From Eubacteriaceae bacterium (GTDB taxonomy: Bacteria > Bacillota > Clostridia > Oscillospirales > Acutalibacteraceae), in contig JAETRQ010000003.1 of the NCBI GenBank assembly GCA_021770095.1, positions 62,001 to 126,000 on the forward strand: a DNA stretch of 64,000 nt. The letters run 5' to 3'. The notes under the pieces are model-generated. The model did not search any database. It saw only the letters and a program-made list of their open reading frames with translations, and was not told the origin of the DNA. The position numbers and the translations under genes were made by a program. Shown in pieces: positions 40,718-49,614 of this stretch; positions within the stretch are counted from its first letter, which is position 1; every line of letters starts with the position of its first letter.

Positions 40718-40797
40718 TGATGGATGAATTGAAATCGTGTCCGTGGTGCGGAGCAAAAATGGACGAGGAGCAGTATGCGAGACATAAGAGAACTTAA
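40717..40797 (+). CDS. Very small zinc-ribbon protein
   Basis: A 26-residue peptide beginning MMDELKSCPWCGAKM, half of a zinc ribbon as in small Lar-like phage proteins. It overlaps the methylase stop by one base and the next gene by 23 bases. GAGGTG lies just before it. Small but well placed in the operon. Confidence 0.5.
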   Translation: MMDELKSCPWCGAKMDEEQYARHKRT

Positions 40798-41899
40798 GTA
40801 TATGCAGTCCTTACCGCTTGAAAGAAAAATTGAAATGACAGCAGAGCGTATTCGTGGCTGGTATGAATACTATAACGGAAATGTTGCTATTTCATTTAGT
40901 GGTGGTAAAGATAGTACAGTTTTAATGCACATAGCAAGAAATCATTTTTTGTGTGATTTTGATATAAAGGGTGTATTCATAGACACAGGACTTGAATATT
41001 CTGAAATCAGAAAATTTGTTAAAACCTTTGACAATGTTGAAATCATTAGACCTAAAATGAACTTTGTTGAGGTAATCAAAAAGTATGGTTATCCGATTAT
41101 TTCAAAAGAAGTGTCAATGATTTTATACTATGCTCGCTCGGGGGGGACTACGGGTAGCTATTGTATGAAAAAACTTGATGGCAAATTGTTGTACAAAGGT
41201 GAGCCGTCACCATACAACTGCACCAAGTGGAAATCTCTGCTTGATACGGATTTTAAGATTTCTGATAAGTGTTGTAATGTTATGAAAAAACAACCTACAC
41301 ACGAATATTCAGTAAAAAATGGCGTGTATTTTGTGATCGCTGAAATGGCATCAGAAAGCAGATTGCGACAACAGAAATGGTTACAACACGGTTGCAACGG
41401 TTTTGATATGAAATACCCTAAATCAACACCTATGGCATTTTGGACGGAACAGGATGTACTTGAATACATATACAAATACATACAACCAAAATTTAGAGAA
41501 GCGTGGCAAAATGTTCAGTATTTACAGGGCAGTAAAAGAAAAAGGGCACGCAAATTTTTAAAAATACATAATTACAGCAAAACAGGTATAGCAGAGCCGT
41601 ATGGTGAGGTTATCGAAACCGAATGTCAATACACCTTTGACGGTGAGCAGTGCAAATATGCAACAACAGGCTGTGACAGGACAGGCTGTATGTTCTGTGC
41701 TTTCGGCGCTCACCTCGAAAAAGGCAAAACAAGATTTCAGAGGTTAAAGGAAACGCATCCAAAACAGTATAACTATTGCTTGAACGGTGGCGAGTTTGTA
41801 GACGGTTTATGGCAGCCGAATAAACAGGGCTTGGGTATGCGATATGTCTTCGATGAACTCAACAGCCTGTATGGTGATGATTTTATAAGATATGAATAG
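40775..41899 (+). CDS. Phosphoadenosine-phosphosulfate-reductase-like protein (PP-loop)
   Basis: A 374-residue PP-loop ATPase with VAISFSGGKDSTVLM near residues 36-50 and a cysteine cluster near the C-terminus (GCDRTGCMFCAFG). Phage members may supply sulfur for DNA or tRNA modification; sulfate reduction is unlikely here. It sits beside an MT-A70 methylase, which fits a DNA-modification theme. Function inferred. Confidence 0.85.
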   Translation: MRDIRELKYMQSLPLERKIEMTAERIRGWYEYYNGNVAISFSGGKDSTVLMHIARNHFLCDFDIKGVFIDTGLEYSEIRKFVKTFDNVEIIRPKMNFVEVIKKYGYPIISKEVSMILYYARSGGTTGSYCMKKLDGKLLYKGEPSPYNCTKWKSLLDTDFKISDKCCNVMKKQPTHEYSVKNGVYFVIAEMASESRLRQQKWLQHGCNGFDMKYPKSTPMAFWTEQDVLEYIYKYIQPKFREAWQNVQYLQGSKRKRARKFLKIHNYSKTGIAEPYGEVIETECQYTFDGEQCKYATTGCDRTGCMFCAFGAHLEKGKTRFQRLKETHPKQYNYCLNGGEFVDGLWQPNKQGLGMRYVFDELNSLYGDDFIRYE

Positions 41900-41910
41900 G
41901 AGCAATAACT

Positions 41911-42114
41911 ATGTATCCATATCACAACACAATCAAGAAAAGAATAAGAAACGGCGAGCTGATAGGTTATGTGTATGTAGATAATTACAAAAGTATTGGC
42001 GAGTGTTTATTGCTGACCTTCAGCACACCGCCGTTTGAAAGACCAATCCGACCGCATAAGTATCATGAGTATGTTGATATTCTTGCGGAGTGGAAGAGAA
42101 ATAAGGAGGGATAA
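41911..42114 (+). CDS. Small conserved phage protein
   Basis: A 67-residue protein (MYPYHNTIKKRIRNGELIG, then FSTPPFERPIRPHKYHEY), common in Firmicutes prophages near PAPS-reductase-like genes. No known function. AGGAGCAAT precedes it. Confidence 0.65.
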   Translation: MYPYHNTIKKRIRNGELIGYVYVDNYKSIGECLLLTFSTPPFERPIRPHKYHEYVDILAEWKRNKEG

Positions 42115-42115
42115 A

Positions 42116-42313
42116 ATGTCGATAAATCTTGATGTTGAATTCTATTGCAGCGAATGTGATGAGTTTGAGCCTGATATTGAAAAAGAGGAAATACATTTAT
42201 CAGGTATTTGCTGGGATGACAGGATAAAACACAACACTCTTATCAAATGTCAGCACAGAAACCGCTGCAAGGCTATTTATGACAAGGCTATGCAAAAGGT
42301 TAAGGAGAACTGA
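42116..42313 (+). CDS. Small cysteine-containing phage protein
   Basis: A 65-residue protein with FYCSECDEFEPD and a later CQHRNRC, a likely zinc-binding unit. ATG 42116 has AAGGAGG upstream; the frame from 42035 begins in the previous gene. Common type in phage early operons. Confidence 0.65.
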   Translation: MSINLDVEFYCSECDEFEPDIEKEEIHLSGICWDDRIKHNTLIKCQHRNRCKAIYDKAMQKVKEN

Positions 42314-42354
42314 AATGAACATACGCAAGAGGAAGAAAAATATAAAAAAGGAAA

Positions 42355-42591
42355 GTGGCAGCAGGTCAGCATTTAACAAATGCAGATTTGAAATTCTGTA
42401 CTAAATATAAATTTAAAAATATTCTGTCTTGTTATGCACTTCGGGTATGTCGGATTGATATGGTTCAATTCAGACAAGCCGTAGAAGTATTGGCTGATGG
42501 AATCAAGGAATTTGTAACAAAATGTGCAACTGCAATATGTCAAGGAATTAAACTGCAACTTGATAATGAGGATATAGATGTTGATGAATAA
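42355..42591 (+). CDS. Small phage protein, start uncertain
   Basis: A reading frame of up to 78 residues (helical; KEFVTKCATAICQGIKLQLD). The GTG at 42355 has poor ribosome-binding context. A well-placed ATG at 42315 with AAGGAGAAC reads MNIRKRKKNIKK but stops at 42404. The two may be halves of one gene joined by a frameshift, or the start may be internal. Low certainty. Confidence 0.4.
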   Translation: MAAGQHLTNADLKFCTKYKFKNILSCYALRVCRIDMVQFRQAVEVLADGIKEFVTKCATAICQGIKLQLDNEDIDVDE

Positions 42592-42796
42592 TTTTGCATA
42601 CATAGTGACATTGATGTCAATTATCGGTACGATCGCAAACAGTTTTCAAAAACGCTGGTGTTTTTATATATGGCTTTGCACAAATGCTTTTTGGTGCATA
42701 TATAATCTTATAAATCATCAGTATGCCCAGTCACTGCTTTACTTGTTCAATTTTATTATGGCAATTACAGGTCTTGTGAAATGGAAAGCAAAATAA
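42578..42796 (+). CDS. PnuC-like small membrane protein
   Basis: A 72-residue protein with three spans; the pattern TIANSFQKRWCFYIWLCTNAFW and SLLYLFNFIMAITGLVKWK is that of the short phage PnuC-like membrane family. It may affect nicotinamide-ribose or nucleotide traffic, but this is inference. Confidence 0.65.
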   Translation: MLMNNFAYIVTLMSIIGTIANSFQKRWCFYIWLCTNAFWCIYNLINHQYAQSLLYLFNFIMAITGLVKWKAK

Positions 42797-42936
42797 ATGA
42801 ACATTTGAAAAGTAAAGTCTGTACATGTGATAACTGTTGTTCAACAGTATTGTTGGAAGAATGCCGGATTGCAATTAAAGAAAACGAAAGAACTGCAAAA
42901 GTTCTTTGTAAAGAATGTTATAAAAGATACTATTAA
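42781..42936 (+). CDS. Small zinc-finger-like protein
   Basis: A 51-residue protein with CTCDNCC and a later CKECYKRYY. It overlaps the PnuC-like gene by 16 bases. Plausible, not certain. Confidence 0.5.
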   Translation: MESKINEHLKSKVCTCDNCCSTVLLEECRIAIKENERTAKVLCKECYKRYY

Positions 42937-43037
42937 TTACATTATATATAGTCAAAAACAATGTGGGCGGTCGCTCACATTTGAGACTTGATACAAGTAA
43001 TAAAGTTACGACAATGAATTATAAAGGGAGAGAGAAA

Positions 43038-43766
43038 ATGCCTTGGATTGAAAAAGAATACAATTGCGGTAATTGTATCATTGTGAAAAAAGGATATGCG
43101 AGCCGATACGGAGCAAAAAAGGAAATTGCTCACATAACAAATAAGACTACTGAGATTCAGCAAAGGGTGAATGACAGAAATGCAATGTTTCGTTATTCTA
43201 TTCTTGCGAATGCGAATTTTAAGAAGGGCGACTTTTTTATTACATACACTTTTAGAAAAAGTTTTCTTCCTCCGTCAGTAAAAGACTGCAAAAAACTATG
43301 GGCAAAATACAGAAGAAAAATCAGAAATTATTATAAAAAGCTCGGATTTGAATTCAAATATATCTATGCCTTTGAGCATGAGGGTGTGCGGCCGCATTTC
43401 CATATGCTTTTTAACAATCCAGGTATTAATATTGCTGATTTGCCGCAGTGGGAGTTCGGTATTGCTCACATAGAGTGCCTTGATGACAGAGAGTATCATT
43501 CTATCGGGGAATACTTCGTTAAGATTGCATATGATGTGGACAACCCTGACTGCAAAGGCAAAGGTGAACTTGGATGCAGCAGAAATCTGTATCGTCCTGA
43601 GCCTGATATAAAAATACTGGAAGGTCCAAACTGGGATGACCAGCCGGAAGAACGCGAAGGATATGAGATTGATTATGATTCACTTGAGAATGGCTATGTT
43701 GAAGTGATTGAAAATCATCTGACTTTCCGTTTCCAGACGTTCAGGTATATCAGATTGATAGTGTAA
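43038..43766 (+). CDS. HUH-type Rep-like protein
   Basis: A 242-residue protein with the HUH metal motif RPHFHMLFN and a downstream Tyr-containing helix SIGEYFVKIAYDVD, as in rolling-circle replication initiators of microvirus or plasmid type. ATG 43038 follows AAAGGGAGAGAG; frames from 42963 and 43014 are less likely. A nicking Rep in a tailed phage is unusual and suggests capture from a plasmid or small phage. Confidence 0.75.
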   Translation: MPWIEKEYNCGNCIIVKKGYASRYGAKKEIAHITNKTTEIQQRVNDRNAMFRYSILANANFKKGDFFITYTFRKSFLPPSVKDCKKLWAKYRRKIRNYYKKLGFEFKYIYAFEHEGVRPHFHMLFNNPGINIADLPQWEFGIAHIECLDDREYHSIGEYFVKIAYDVDNPDCKGKGELGCSRNLYRPEPDIKILEGPNWDDQPEEREGYEIDYDSLENGYVEVIENHLTFRFQTFRYIRLIV

Positions 43767-43872
43767 AGTGTTAATAAAAGTTAAGGCGTTTCCTGCACAC
43801 ACGCGAAGATTAAATTTTATAAGTTGGGTATTTTAAATTGATTATAGCAGCAGGATTGTTAAAGGAGAACGG

Positions 43873-44271
43873 ATGAAAAATAAAATCACAATGGCGAGGC
43901 TCGAACAGTATCAGTCCATCAAAAGACAGATTATAATATTTGAATCTGATTTGGGCATTTCTTATCTGAAGGGTGTTGACACAAGCAAAATATCAGTGCA
44001 GTCGGGTAAGGTGAGCAGACCGGCAGAAGATATGGCACTGAAATTATATGAAATCAGCAAAGAGTGTGAAAGCGAATATAAGCGCTTGCTTGATGAATTT
44101 GAAGTGCTGACAAAATACATACTGCATATCAAAAATGAAGAAGTCAAAGAAATTGCTATACGCAGATTTATTGCTGGACAGACTTATGAGCAGATAGGTG
44201 ATGTGATATTTTGCAGCAGGACAACAGTCATGCGTAAATTGAAGAATTATATTGCACACAATGCACATTAA
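43873..44271 (+). CDS. ArpU/DUF1492-type late transcription regulator
   Basis: A 132-residue protein with a long N-terminal helix (ARLEQYQSIKRQIIIFESDL) and a C-terminal sigma-region-4-like HTH (RFIAGQTYEQIGDVIFCSRTTVMRKL). Such proteins switch on phage late genes and lie, as here, just before the terminase. AAGGAGAACGG precedes the ATG. Confidence 0.85.
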   Translation: MKNKITMARLEQYQSIKRQIIIFESDLGISYLKGVDTSKISVQSGKVSRPAEDMALKLYEISKECESEYKRLLDEFEVLTKYILHIKNEEVKEIAIRRFIAGQTYEQIGDVIFCSRTTVMRKLKNYIAHNAH

Positions 44272-44398
44272 ATGTGTGTTATTATATAAAATGTGATGAT
44301 ATGACAAATGAATAAGCGTGATGAGTGGACTGTGATTTATGCAGTACCGCTCTTTTCTGCGTTGAACATAAGGCAGCAGGGCGAAAGGATGTGAGGAT

Positions 44399-44866
44399 GT
44401 GCTGACTGCAAAGCAGAAACAATTTTGTGATGAATATGTAAAAGATTATAACGCAACACAAGCGGCAATCAGAGCAGGTTACAGTGAAAAGACAGCCTCA
44501 TCTCAGGCGAGCAGACTGCTGAAGAACCCTGCTGTAATTGAACGTATTAAAGAAAAACAAAAGGAACTTCTTGATACGCATTGTATGACGGAAGACAGGG
44601 TTTTGGCAGAACTTATTGAAATACTCAACAGATGCATGTCCGCAGTTCCGGTTATGGAGTGGGATTACGATGAACACAGTCTTGTGCCGACAGGGGAATA
44701 TCAGTTCGATTCAAAAGGGGCTTTGAAAGCCATCAAACTTCTCGGACAGCATATTGGTATGTTTACGCAAAAGGTTGAATTAACAAACATAAGTGATGAA
44801 AGTATAAAAGAAATGGAGCAGTATTTTGATAACCAAAAGTCAGATATTGAACCTGATACGCAGTGA
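44399..44866 (+). CDS. Terminase small subunit
   Basis: A 155-residue DNA-binding protein with the terS HTH (TAKQKQFCDEYVKDYNATQ, then AAIRAGYSEKTASSQASRLL). It recognises the packaging site and delivers DNA to the large subunit. GTG start at 44399. It overlaps the large subunit by 41 bases. Confidence 0.93.
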   Translation: MLTAKQKQFCDEYVKDYNATQAAIRAGYSEKTASSQASRLLKNPAVIERIKEKQKELLDTHCMTEDRVLAELIEILNRCMSAVPVMEWDYDEHSLVPTGEYQFDSKGALKAIKLLGQHIGMFTQKVELTNISDESIKEMEQYFDNQKSDIEPDTQ

Positions 44867-46094
44867 ACCGTATAAGATTGGAATATGGGTAGGATTCAAA
44901 GATTTAACCCGATTGCACAACAAATGGCTCAAGGCGTTTTTGTTCGGTACGGATGATTTAACACTGCTTGCACACAGAGGTTCATACAAAACTACCGTAC
45001 TAAGCCTTATGCTTGCATTGAATATTGTTATATATCCGAATAAATCTGTGCTTTTTTTCCGAAAGACAGACACAGATGTTTTTGAGGTTATTGAACAGGT
45101 TGTGAATATCCTGAGCAGCGGGTGTATGAAATATATAATCCGCTTGATTTATGGTGTTGAACTGAAGTTCAATAAAAAGACGGCAAATGAGATTGATACA
45201 AATTTGCGGACATCCATCAAAGGCGCAAGTCAACTCATCGGTCTTGGTATTGGAACAAGTATAACAGGTAAACACGCCGATATAGTGGTAACAGATGACA
45301 TTGTAAATCTGACTGACAGAATATCACGTGCAGAACGTGACAAAACACGGCTGCGTTATATGGAATTGCAGAATATCAAAAACCGCAGCGGCCGTTTTAT
45401 CAATACAGGGACACCATGGCATAAAGATGATGCAATCAGTATTATGCCGAACAAAATATTTTATGACTGCTACAGTACAGGGTTAATAAGTAAAGAGGAA
45501 ATCAAGGCTATTCGTTCAAAAATGACGGATAGTCTTTTTTGTGCCAATTATGAATTAAAACATATTGCGGCAGAAGATGTGCTGTTCAACAATCCGCAGT
45601 TTATATCTGAAACTGAGTTGATATTTAACGGCAGTGCACATATTGATGCATCTTACGGCGGAGAGGACAGCACGGCATTCACAATATTCAAACCGCTTGA
45701 TAACGGCAGGATTATTGGTTTCGGCAAACTGTGGCATAAGCATGTTGATGACTGTATGACTGACATTGATATGTATATGGAGCAGTTCAGAGCAGGGTCG
45801 ATTATTTGCGAAAAAAACGCGGATAAAGGTTATCTGAAAAGTGAACTGACTGAACGGGGTCATAAGGCATCTGTTTATCATGAATCTATGAATAAATATG
45901 TCAAAATCAGTACCTATCTGAAAAAGTACTGGAACAAAATTCTGTGGCTCGATGATACAGATGCGGAATATATAAACGAGATATTGGATTACAGTGAACA
46001 TTCACCGCATGATGATGCACCCGACAGTTCGGCAAGCCTGTTAAGGTCGTTTGAAAAGCGGACAACAATCAGAACATTCAAAGGAGGGATTTAG
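44826..46094 (+). CDS. Terminase large subunit
   Basis: A 422-residue DNA-packaging motor: ATPase loop LLAHRGSYKTTVLSL (Walker-A variant), Walker B DIVVTDDIVN and the nuclease Asp in AHIDASYGGEDST. It cuts and pumps phage DNA into the prohead. It starts with TTG at 44826 after GGAG. Length and arrangement fit the SPP1-type family. Confidence 0.94.
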   Translation: MITKSQILNLIRSEPYKIGIWVGFKDLTRLHNKWLKAFLFGTDDLTLLAHRGSYKTTVLSLMLALNIVIYPNKSVLFFRKTDTDVFEVIEQVVNILSSGCMKYIIRLIYGVELKFNKKTANEIDTNLRTSIKGASQLIGLGIGTSITGKHADIVVTDDIVNLTDRISRAERDKTRLRYMELQNIKNRSGRFINTGTPWHKDDAISIMPNKIFYDCYSTGLISKEEIKAIRSKMTDSLFCANYELKHIAAEDVLFNNPQFISETELIFNGSAHIDASYGGEDSTAFTIFKPLDNGRIIGFGKLWHKHVDDCMTDIDMYMEQFRAGSIICEKNADKGYLKSELTERGHKASVYHESMNKYVKISTYLKKYWNKILWLDDTDAEYINEILDYSEHSPHDDAPDSSASLLRSFEKRTTIRTFKGGI

Positions 46095-47447
46095 ATGATA
46101 CTTGTTGATGAAAACGGCTTGTTCAGAATGAATAAGAATAAAGAGTTAACACCTGAAATTCTTCAGGAATTTATTGCATATAATGAACAAATGGCAGAAG
46201 AAAGGTATCAACCGCTGATTGATGCGTACAGGAATAAGTATGAAATTTTTAAACTTCCTAAAAAGCAGGACGGTAAACCCGATAACAGAGTGGCAGTAAA
46301 TTTTGCAAAATATATTACAGATACAATGAATGGATTTTTTATCGGCAATCCTATCAAAATCAGTACGGATGACGCTGATGTGAAGGCATATGTTGAAATG
46401 GAAAACGCCTATAATATGCAGGATGACAAGGATGCGGAACTGTCAAAACTGGCTGATATATTCGGCAAAGGCTATGAAATGTATTATGTTGATGACGACG
46501 GTCATATCTGTACGGTGAATAACACACCGCTTGAGGCGTTTATGATTTATGATGACAGTGTTGTTCCTGAGCCATTATATTTTGTCAGATATTATAAAGA
46601 TGCAGACAACAAGACAGTCGGCTCTTTCAGCAGCAGGACACATATCAGATATTTTGAAAAAGACAGCAGTATCAAATTCCTTGATGAAGAGAAACCACAC
46701 GGTTTTCAGTATGTTCCTGCAAGTGAACTTGTAGAGAATGAGGAGCGTATAGGACTGTTTGAAAGTGCGATGTCACTGATTAATGCATTTAACAAGGCAC
46801 TGAGTGAAAAAGCAAATGATGTTGATTATTTTGCCGATGCATATATGAAAATCATTGGACCTTCTGTTGATGAATCTGTTTCCGCAAATTTGCGCAAAGA
46901 CAGAATCGTCAATATTCCTACTGAAAATCCGGCAGGTATTGTATGCGATTTTATGGAAAAACCGAATGCAGATACTACACAGGAAAATCTTATTGACAGG
47001 CTTGAAAAACTGATATTCACCACAACAATGGTTGCAAATATCAATGATGAAAATTTCGGTACAACATCAGGTATAGCCTTGCGGTACAGACTGCAGTCTA
47101 TGAGTAATCTTGCGAATGTAAAAAAGAGAAAGTTCACAGCCTTGCTTAATAACAGATACAAGATAATCTTTTCAAATCCGGTCAGTACAGTGAATAGAAA
47201 CGATTGGATGAAACTGAGATTTGATTTCTCATTCAATTATCCTGCCAATCTTGCTGAAGAAGTGGATATTGCATCCAAAATGGTTGGCATCACATCAGAG
47301 GAGACAAGGCTCAGTATTATTTCAGCCGTTGACGATGTGGCAGAAGAAAAACGCAAAATGCAGACAGAACAGGATAAGACATCTTATATGACAGATTATC
47401 CGACGGAGAGAACAGAAAGTGGATTATTGGAGCAAGCGGAAGATTGA
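46095..47447 (+). CDS. Portal protein (SPP1 gp6-like)
   Basis: A 450-residue portal with YQPLIDAYRNKYEI, GFFIGNPIKIS and TTSGIALRYRLQSMSNLA, all typical of SPP1-like portals. It forms the DNA entry ring of the capsid. It starts on the base after the terminase stop and overlaps MuF by 29 bases. Confidence 0.93.
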   Translation: MILVDENGLFRMNKNKELTPEILQEFIAYNEQMAEERYQPLIDAYRNKYEIFKLPKKQDGKPDNRVAVNFAKYITDTMNGFFIGNPIKISTDDADVKAYVEMENAYNMQDDKDAELSKLADIFGKGYEMYYVDDDGHICTVNNTPLEAFMIYDDSVVPEPLYFVRYYKDADNKTVGSFSSRTHIRYFEKDSSIKFLDEEKPHGFQYVPASELVENEERIGLFESAMSLINAFNKALSEKANDVDYFADAYMKIIGPSVDESVSANLRKDRIVNIPTENPAGIVCDFMEKPNADTTQENLIDRLEKLIFTTTMVANINDENFGTTSGIALRYRLQSMSNLANVKKRKFTALLNNRYKIIFSNPVSTVNRNDWMKLRFDFSFNYPANLAEEVDIASKMVGITSEETRLSIISAVDDVAEEKRKMQTEQDKTSYMTDYPTERTESGLLEQAED

Positions 47448-48903
47448 ACTTGATAAGTCCTTGGAGAAAGATGAAGAATTACTGAAAAAACGTCTTTCTG
47501 CATATTATGACAAGGAGCAGACGAAACTTGAAAAAGAAATTGCGTCATTCTATGCCCGATACGGTGATAACAACATTCTTGCATATCGTAATTTGCTGGT
47601 CAGTATGGAGCCTGAGGATGTTGCGCTCCTTATGGAGCGTATGGACGAGTTCTTTGTCAAATATCCTGATTATGCAAAACTTATGCCTGTGCGCAAATAC
47701 ATATATAAACTCAACAGGCTTGAGGGTTTGCAGTATTCCATTTACCTTCAGCAGCAGGAAATCGGTGCAGTTACAAATGAGGCGTTAACTGTTCATCTTG
47801 CAAAACAGGCAGAGAAGTACGGCAAAGCGGCAGCAACTGCAATCGGTCATGGCACTATATTTAATGCAGTGAATAAAAGCGTTGCCGAAACATTTGTAAT
47901 TACTGATTGGGCAGCAGGTAAAAATTACAGTCAGAGGATATGGGAAAATGCGAATAAACTCGCACAGTATCTCAATACGGATTTTGCACAGGGTGTAGCA
48001 AGGGGAGATTCTTATCAAAAATTGATAACCAATCTCAAAGACCGTTTTGCCAATGTTACACGGCGGGATGCATTCAGGCTGGTATATACTGAGGGTACAT
48101 ATGTGATGAATGAGGCATCAATCCGTGTATTTGAGGAACAGTATGACGAATATGAATTCAGTCCCATAAACGATGAGAAAACTTGCAGTGTGTGTTCATC
48201 TCTCAAAGGACAGCGTTTTCTTATTTCTGACAGACAGGCAGGGGTAAACTTCCCGCCAATGCACCCATACTGCCGATGTTCGTTTATGATATTATTAGAA
48301 AAAACAGTTAAACAAAACAATGTTGCAAATTCCAATAGCAAATATTATAATAATACTGATACAAACATTCCTGTTACTTCTGAAACAATAGAATCGTTAA
48401 AGAATGTACATATAGATGGACTAAATGAAGAACAATGTAACATAGCATTTGAGCAACGCAAACGGTTACTTAGAGAAATTAAAAATATGGATACTGGTAT
48501 CGAAGGCTCTGTTTCATTTAATTTGGATGGTTCTGAAATATCTCCGATTAAAGTAGGTACATATGGACAAACAGGAATATATGAAAGTATAAAACCATAT
48601 TATGCTATTCACAATCATCCTGATAATGGGGTGTTAAGTCCGCCTGATATTTATAAGTTTTTATCCATGAAAGAATTAACTGGATTAGAGAGTGTTGGCA
48701 ATAATGGAAAAATATGTGCAATTGTAAAAAGTTCTGACAGCAATATATCAAAATATAAAAATTATTTGGAAAGAGAACTAAAACAATATATTTCAGAAAA
48801 TGAAAACTATAAAACGTATTCGTTTGAATTGTTGAATGAATTTTCTAAATCATTATTAGAAGAAGGAAAAAAATATGGATTCAAAATCACAATTACAGAA
48901 TAA
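47419..48903 (+). CDS. MuF-type head morphogenesis protein with a C-terminal effector-like domain
   Basis: A 494-residue fusion. Residues 1-295 are the MuF/gp7 minor head protein, ending with the marker CSVCSSLKGQRF...FPPMHPYCRCSF. From about 300 a different, more AT-rich domain follows, with YYAIHNHPDNGVLSPPDIYKF, close to the JAB/RadC-type metalloprotease pattern (HxHP-x-S-x-D). MuF proteins injected with phage DNA often carry toxin or effector tails. The swap in composition suggests recent exchange. The JAB assignment is tentative. Confidence 0.85.
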   Translation: MDYWSKRKIELDKSLEKDEELLKKRLSAYYDKEQTKLEKEIASFYARYGDNNILAYRNLLVSMEPEDVALLMERMDEFFVKYPDYAKLMPVRKYIYKLNRLEGLQYSIYLQQQEIGAVTNEALTVHLAKQAEKYGKAAATAIGHGTIFNAVNKSVAETFVITDWAAGKNYSQRIWENANKLAQYLNTDFAQGVARGDSYQKLITNLKDRFANVTRRDAFRLVYTEGTYVMNEASIRVFEEQYDEYEFSPINDEKTCSVCSSLKGQRFLISDRQAGVNFPPMHPYCRCSFMILLEKTVKQNNVANSNSKYYNNTDTNIPVTSETIESLKNVHIDGLNEEQCNIAFEQRKRLLREIKNMDTGIEGSVSFNLDGSEISPIKVGTYGQTGIYESIKPYYAIHNHPDNGVLSPPDIYKFLSMKELTGLESVGNNGKICAIVKSSDSNISKYKNYLERELKQYISENENYKTYSFELLNEFSKSLLEEGKKYGFKITITE

Positions 48904-49006
48904 AGGTACTTTTAAACTATCGGATGAGATACTTGGTAATGATTGGAATGTTGACAAATGGATTGAAGAAATTGAAAATAATCAAAACTCGATTCAAAAG
49001 GAGTAA
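48875..49006 (+). CDS. Small protein after the MuF fusion (possible immunity partner)
   Basis: A 43-residue acidic protein (DEILGNDWNVDKWIEEIEN). It overlaps the MuF tail by 29 bases and is AT-rich like that domain, so it may be inherited with it. A role as antidote to the effector domain is inference. Confidence 0.45.
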   Translation: MDSKSQLQNKGTFKLSDEILGNDWNVDKWIEEIENNQNSIQKE

Positions 49007-49012
49007 ACAAAT

Positions 49013-49180
49013 TTGAATAAAACAAACTGGGCTAATCATAATGTCAAAGAAGTTCCTTATTGGAGAGAGGGCATGACACCAGAGGAATATTTAAAAGAAG
49101 AAGAATACTATGCTGAACACTTTGAAGATTTAGTTCAGACAGGGAAATATAAGCCACTATGGCAGCAGAAAAATAATTGA
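49013..49180 (+). CDS. Small protein in the MuF tail cassette
   Basis: A 55-residue helical protein (NKTNWANHNVKEVPYWREG, then PEEYLKEEEYYAEHFEDL). TTG start 8 bases after AAAAGGAG. Together with the 43-residue gene it forms a small AT-rich cassette after MuF. Family not known. Confidence 0.5.
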   Translation: MNKTNWANHNVKEVPYWREGMTPEEYLKEEEYYAEHFEDLVQTGKYKPLWQQKNN

Positions 49181-49233
49181 CAGAGCACTTTGCGGTAGCA
49201 GGGTGCTTTTATTATGCGATTTTTTAGAAGAAT

Positions 49234-49548
49234 ATGACATTCGTTGAAATAACAAAAAATAAGATTATGCTGAGCGGTCATGCGGGATATGCACCGCTTG
49301 GTCAGGACATTGTGTGTGCGGGAATCAGCACACTTGTTTATACACTTGAAAATAGTATTACGGCCTACACGGATGAGCGTGTGGGCTTTTCTTATGCAGA
49401 CGGTAAAGTGACAATCACATGGCAGAAACTCGGTTGTGACGGCGCACTGCTTGTTCATTCGTTTATATGCGGTTTAACGCTGCTTGCAGAGAGTTATCCC
49501 GATAATATAAAGGTGCAGACGCTGACCACCATAACGGCGGCGGAATAA
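49234..49548 (+). CDS. Prp-type cysteine protease (phage)
   Basis: A 104-residue protein of the ribosomal-processing Prp family: SGHAGYAPLGQDIVCAGIS carries the catalytic His and Cys. In cells Prp trims ribosomal protein L27; phage copies between head genes act as prohead maturation proteases. The position before the scaffold and capsid genes supports the latter. Confidence 0.85.
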   Translation: MTFVEITKNKIMLSGHAGYAPLGQDIVCAGISTLVYTLENSITAYTDERVGFSYADGKVTITWQKLGCDGALLVHSFICGLTLLAESYPDNIKVQTLTTITAAE

Positions 49549-49614
49549 GGCGCAGACATCGACTGCCCAATGGCGATGGAATACGGCTCACTCTTGCCGG
49601 AAACGGAGGTATTT

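Noticed and set aside
42315-42404. A 29-codon ORF with a good ribosome-binding site as a separate gene
   Set aside because: It ends abruptly where another frame continues. It is more likely the 5' part of a broken or frameshifted gene with 42355-42591.
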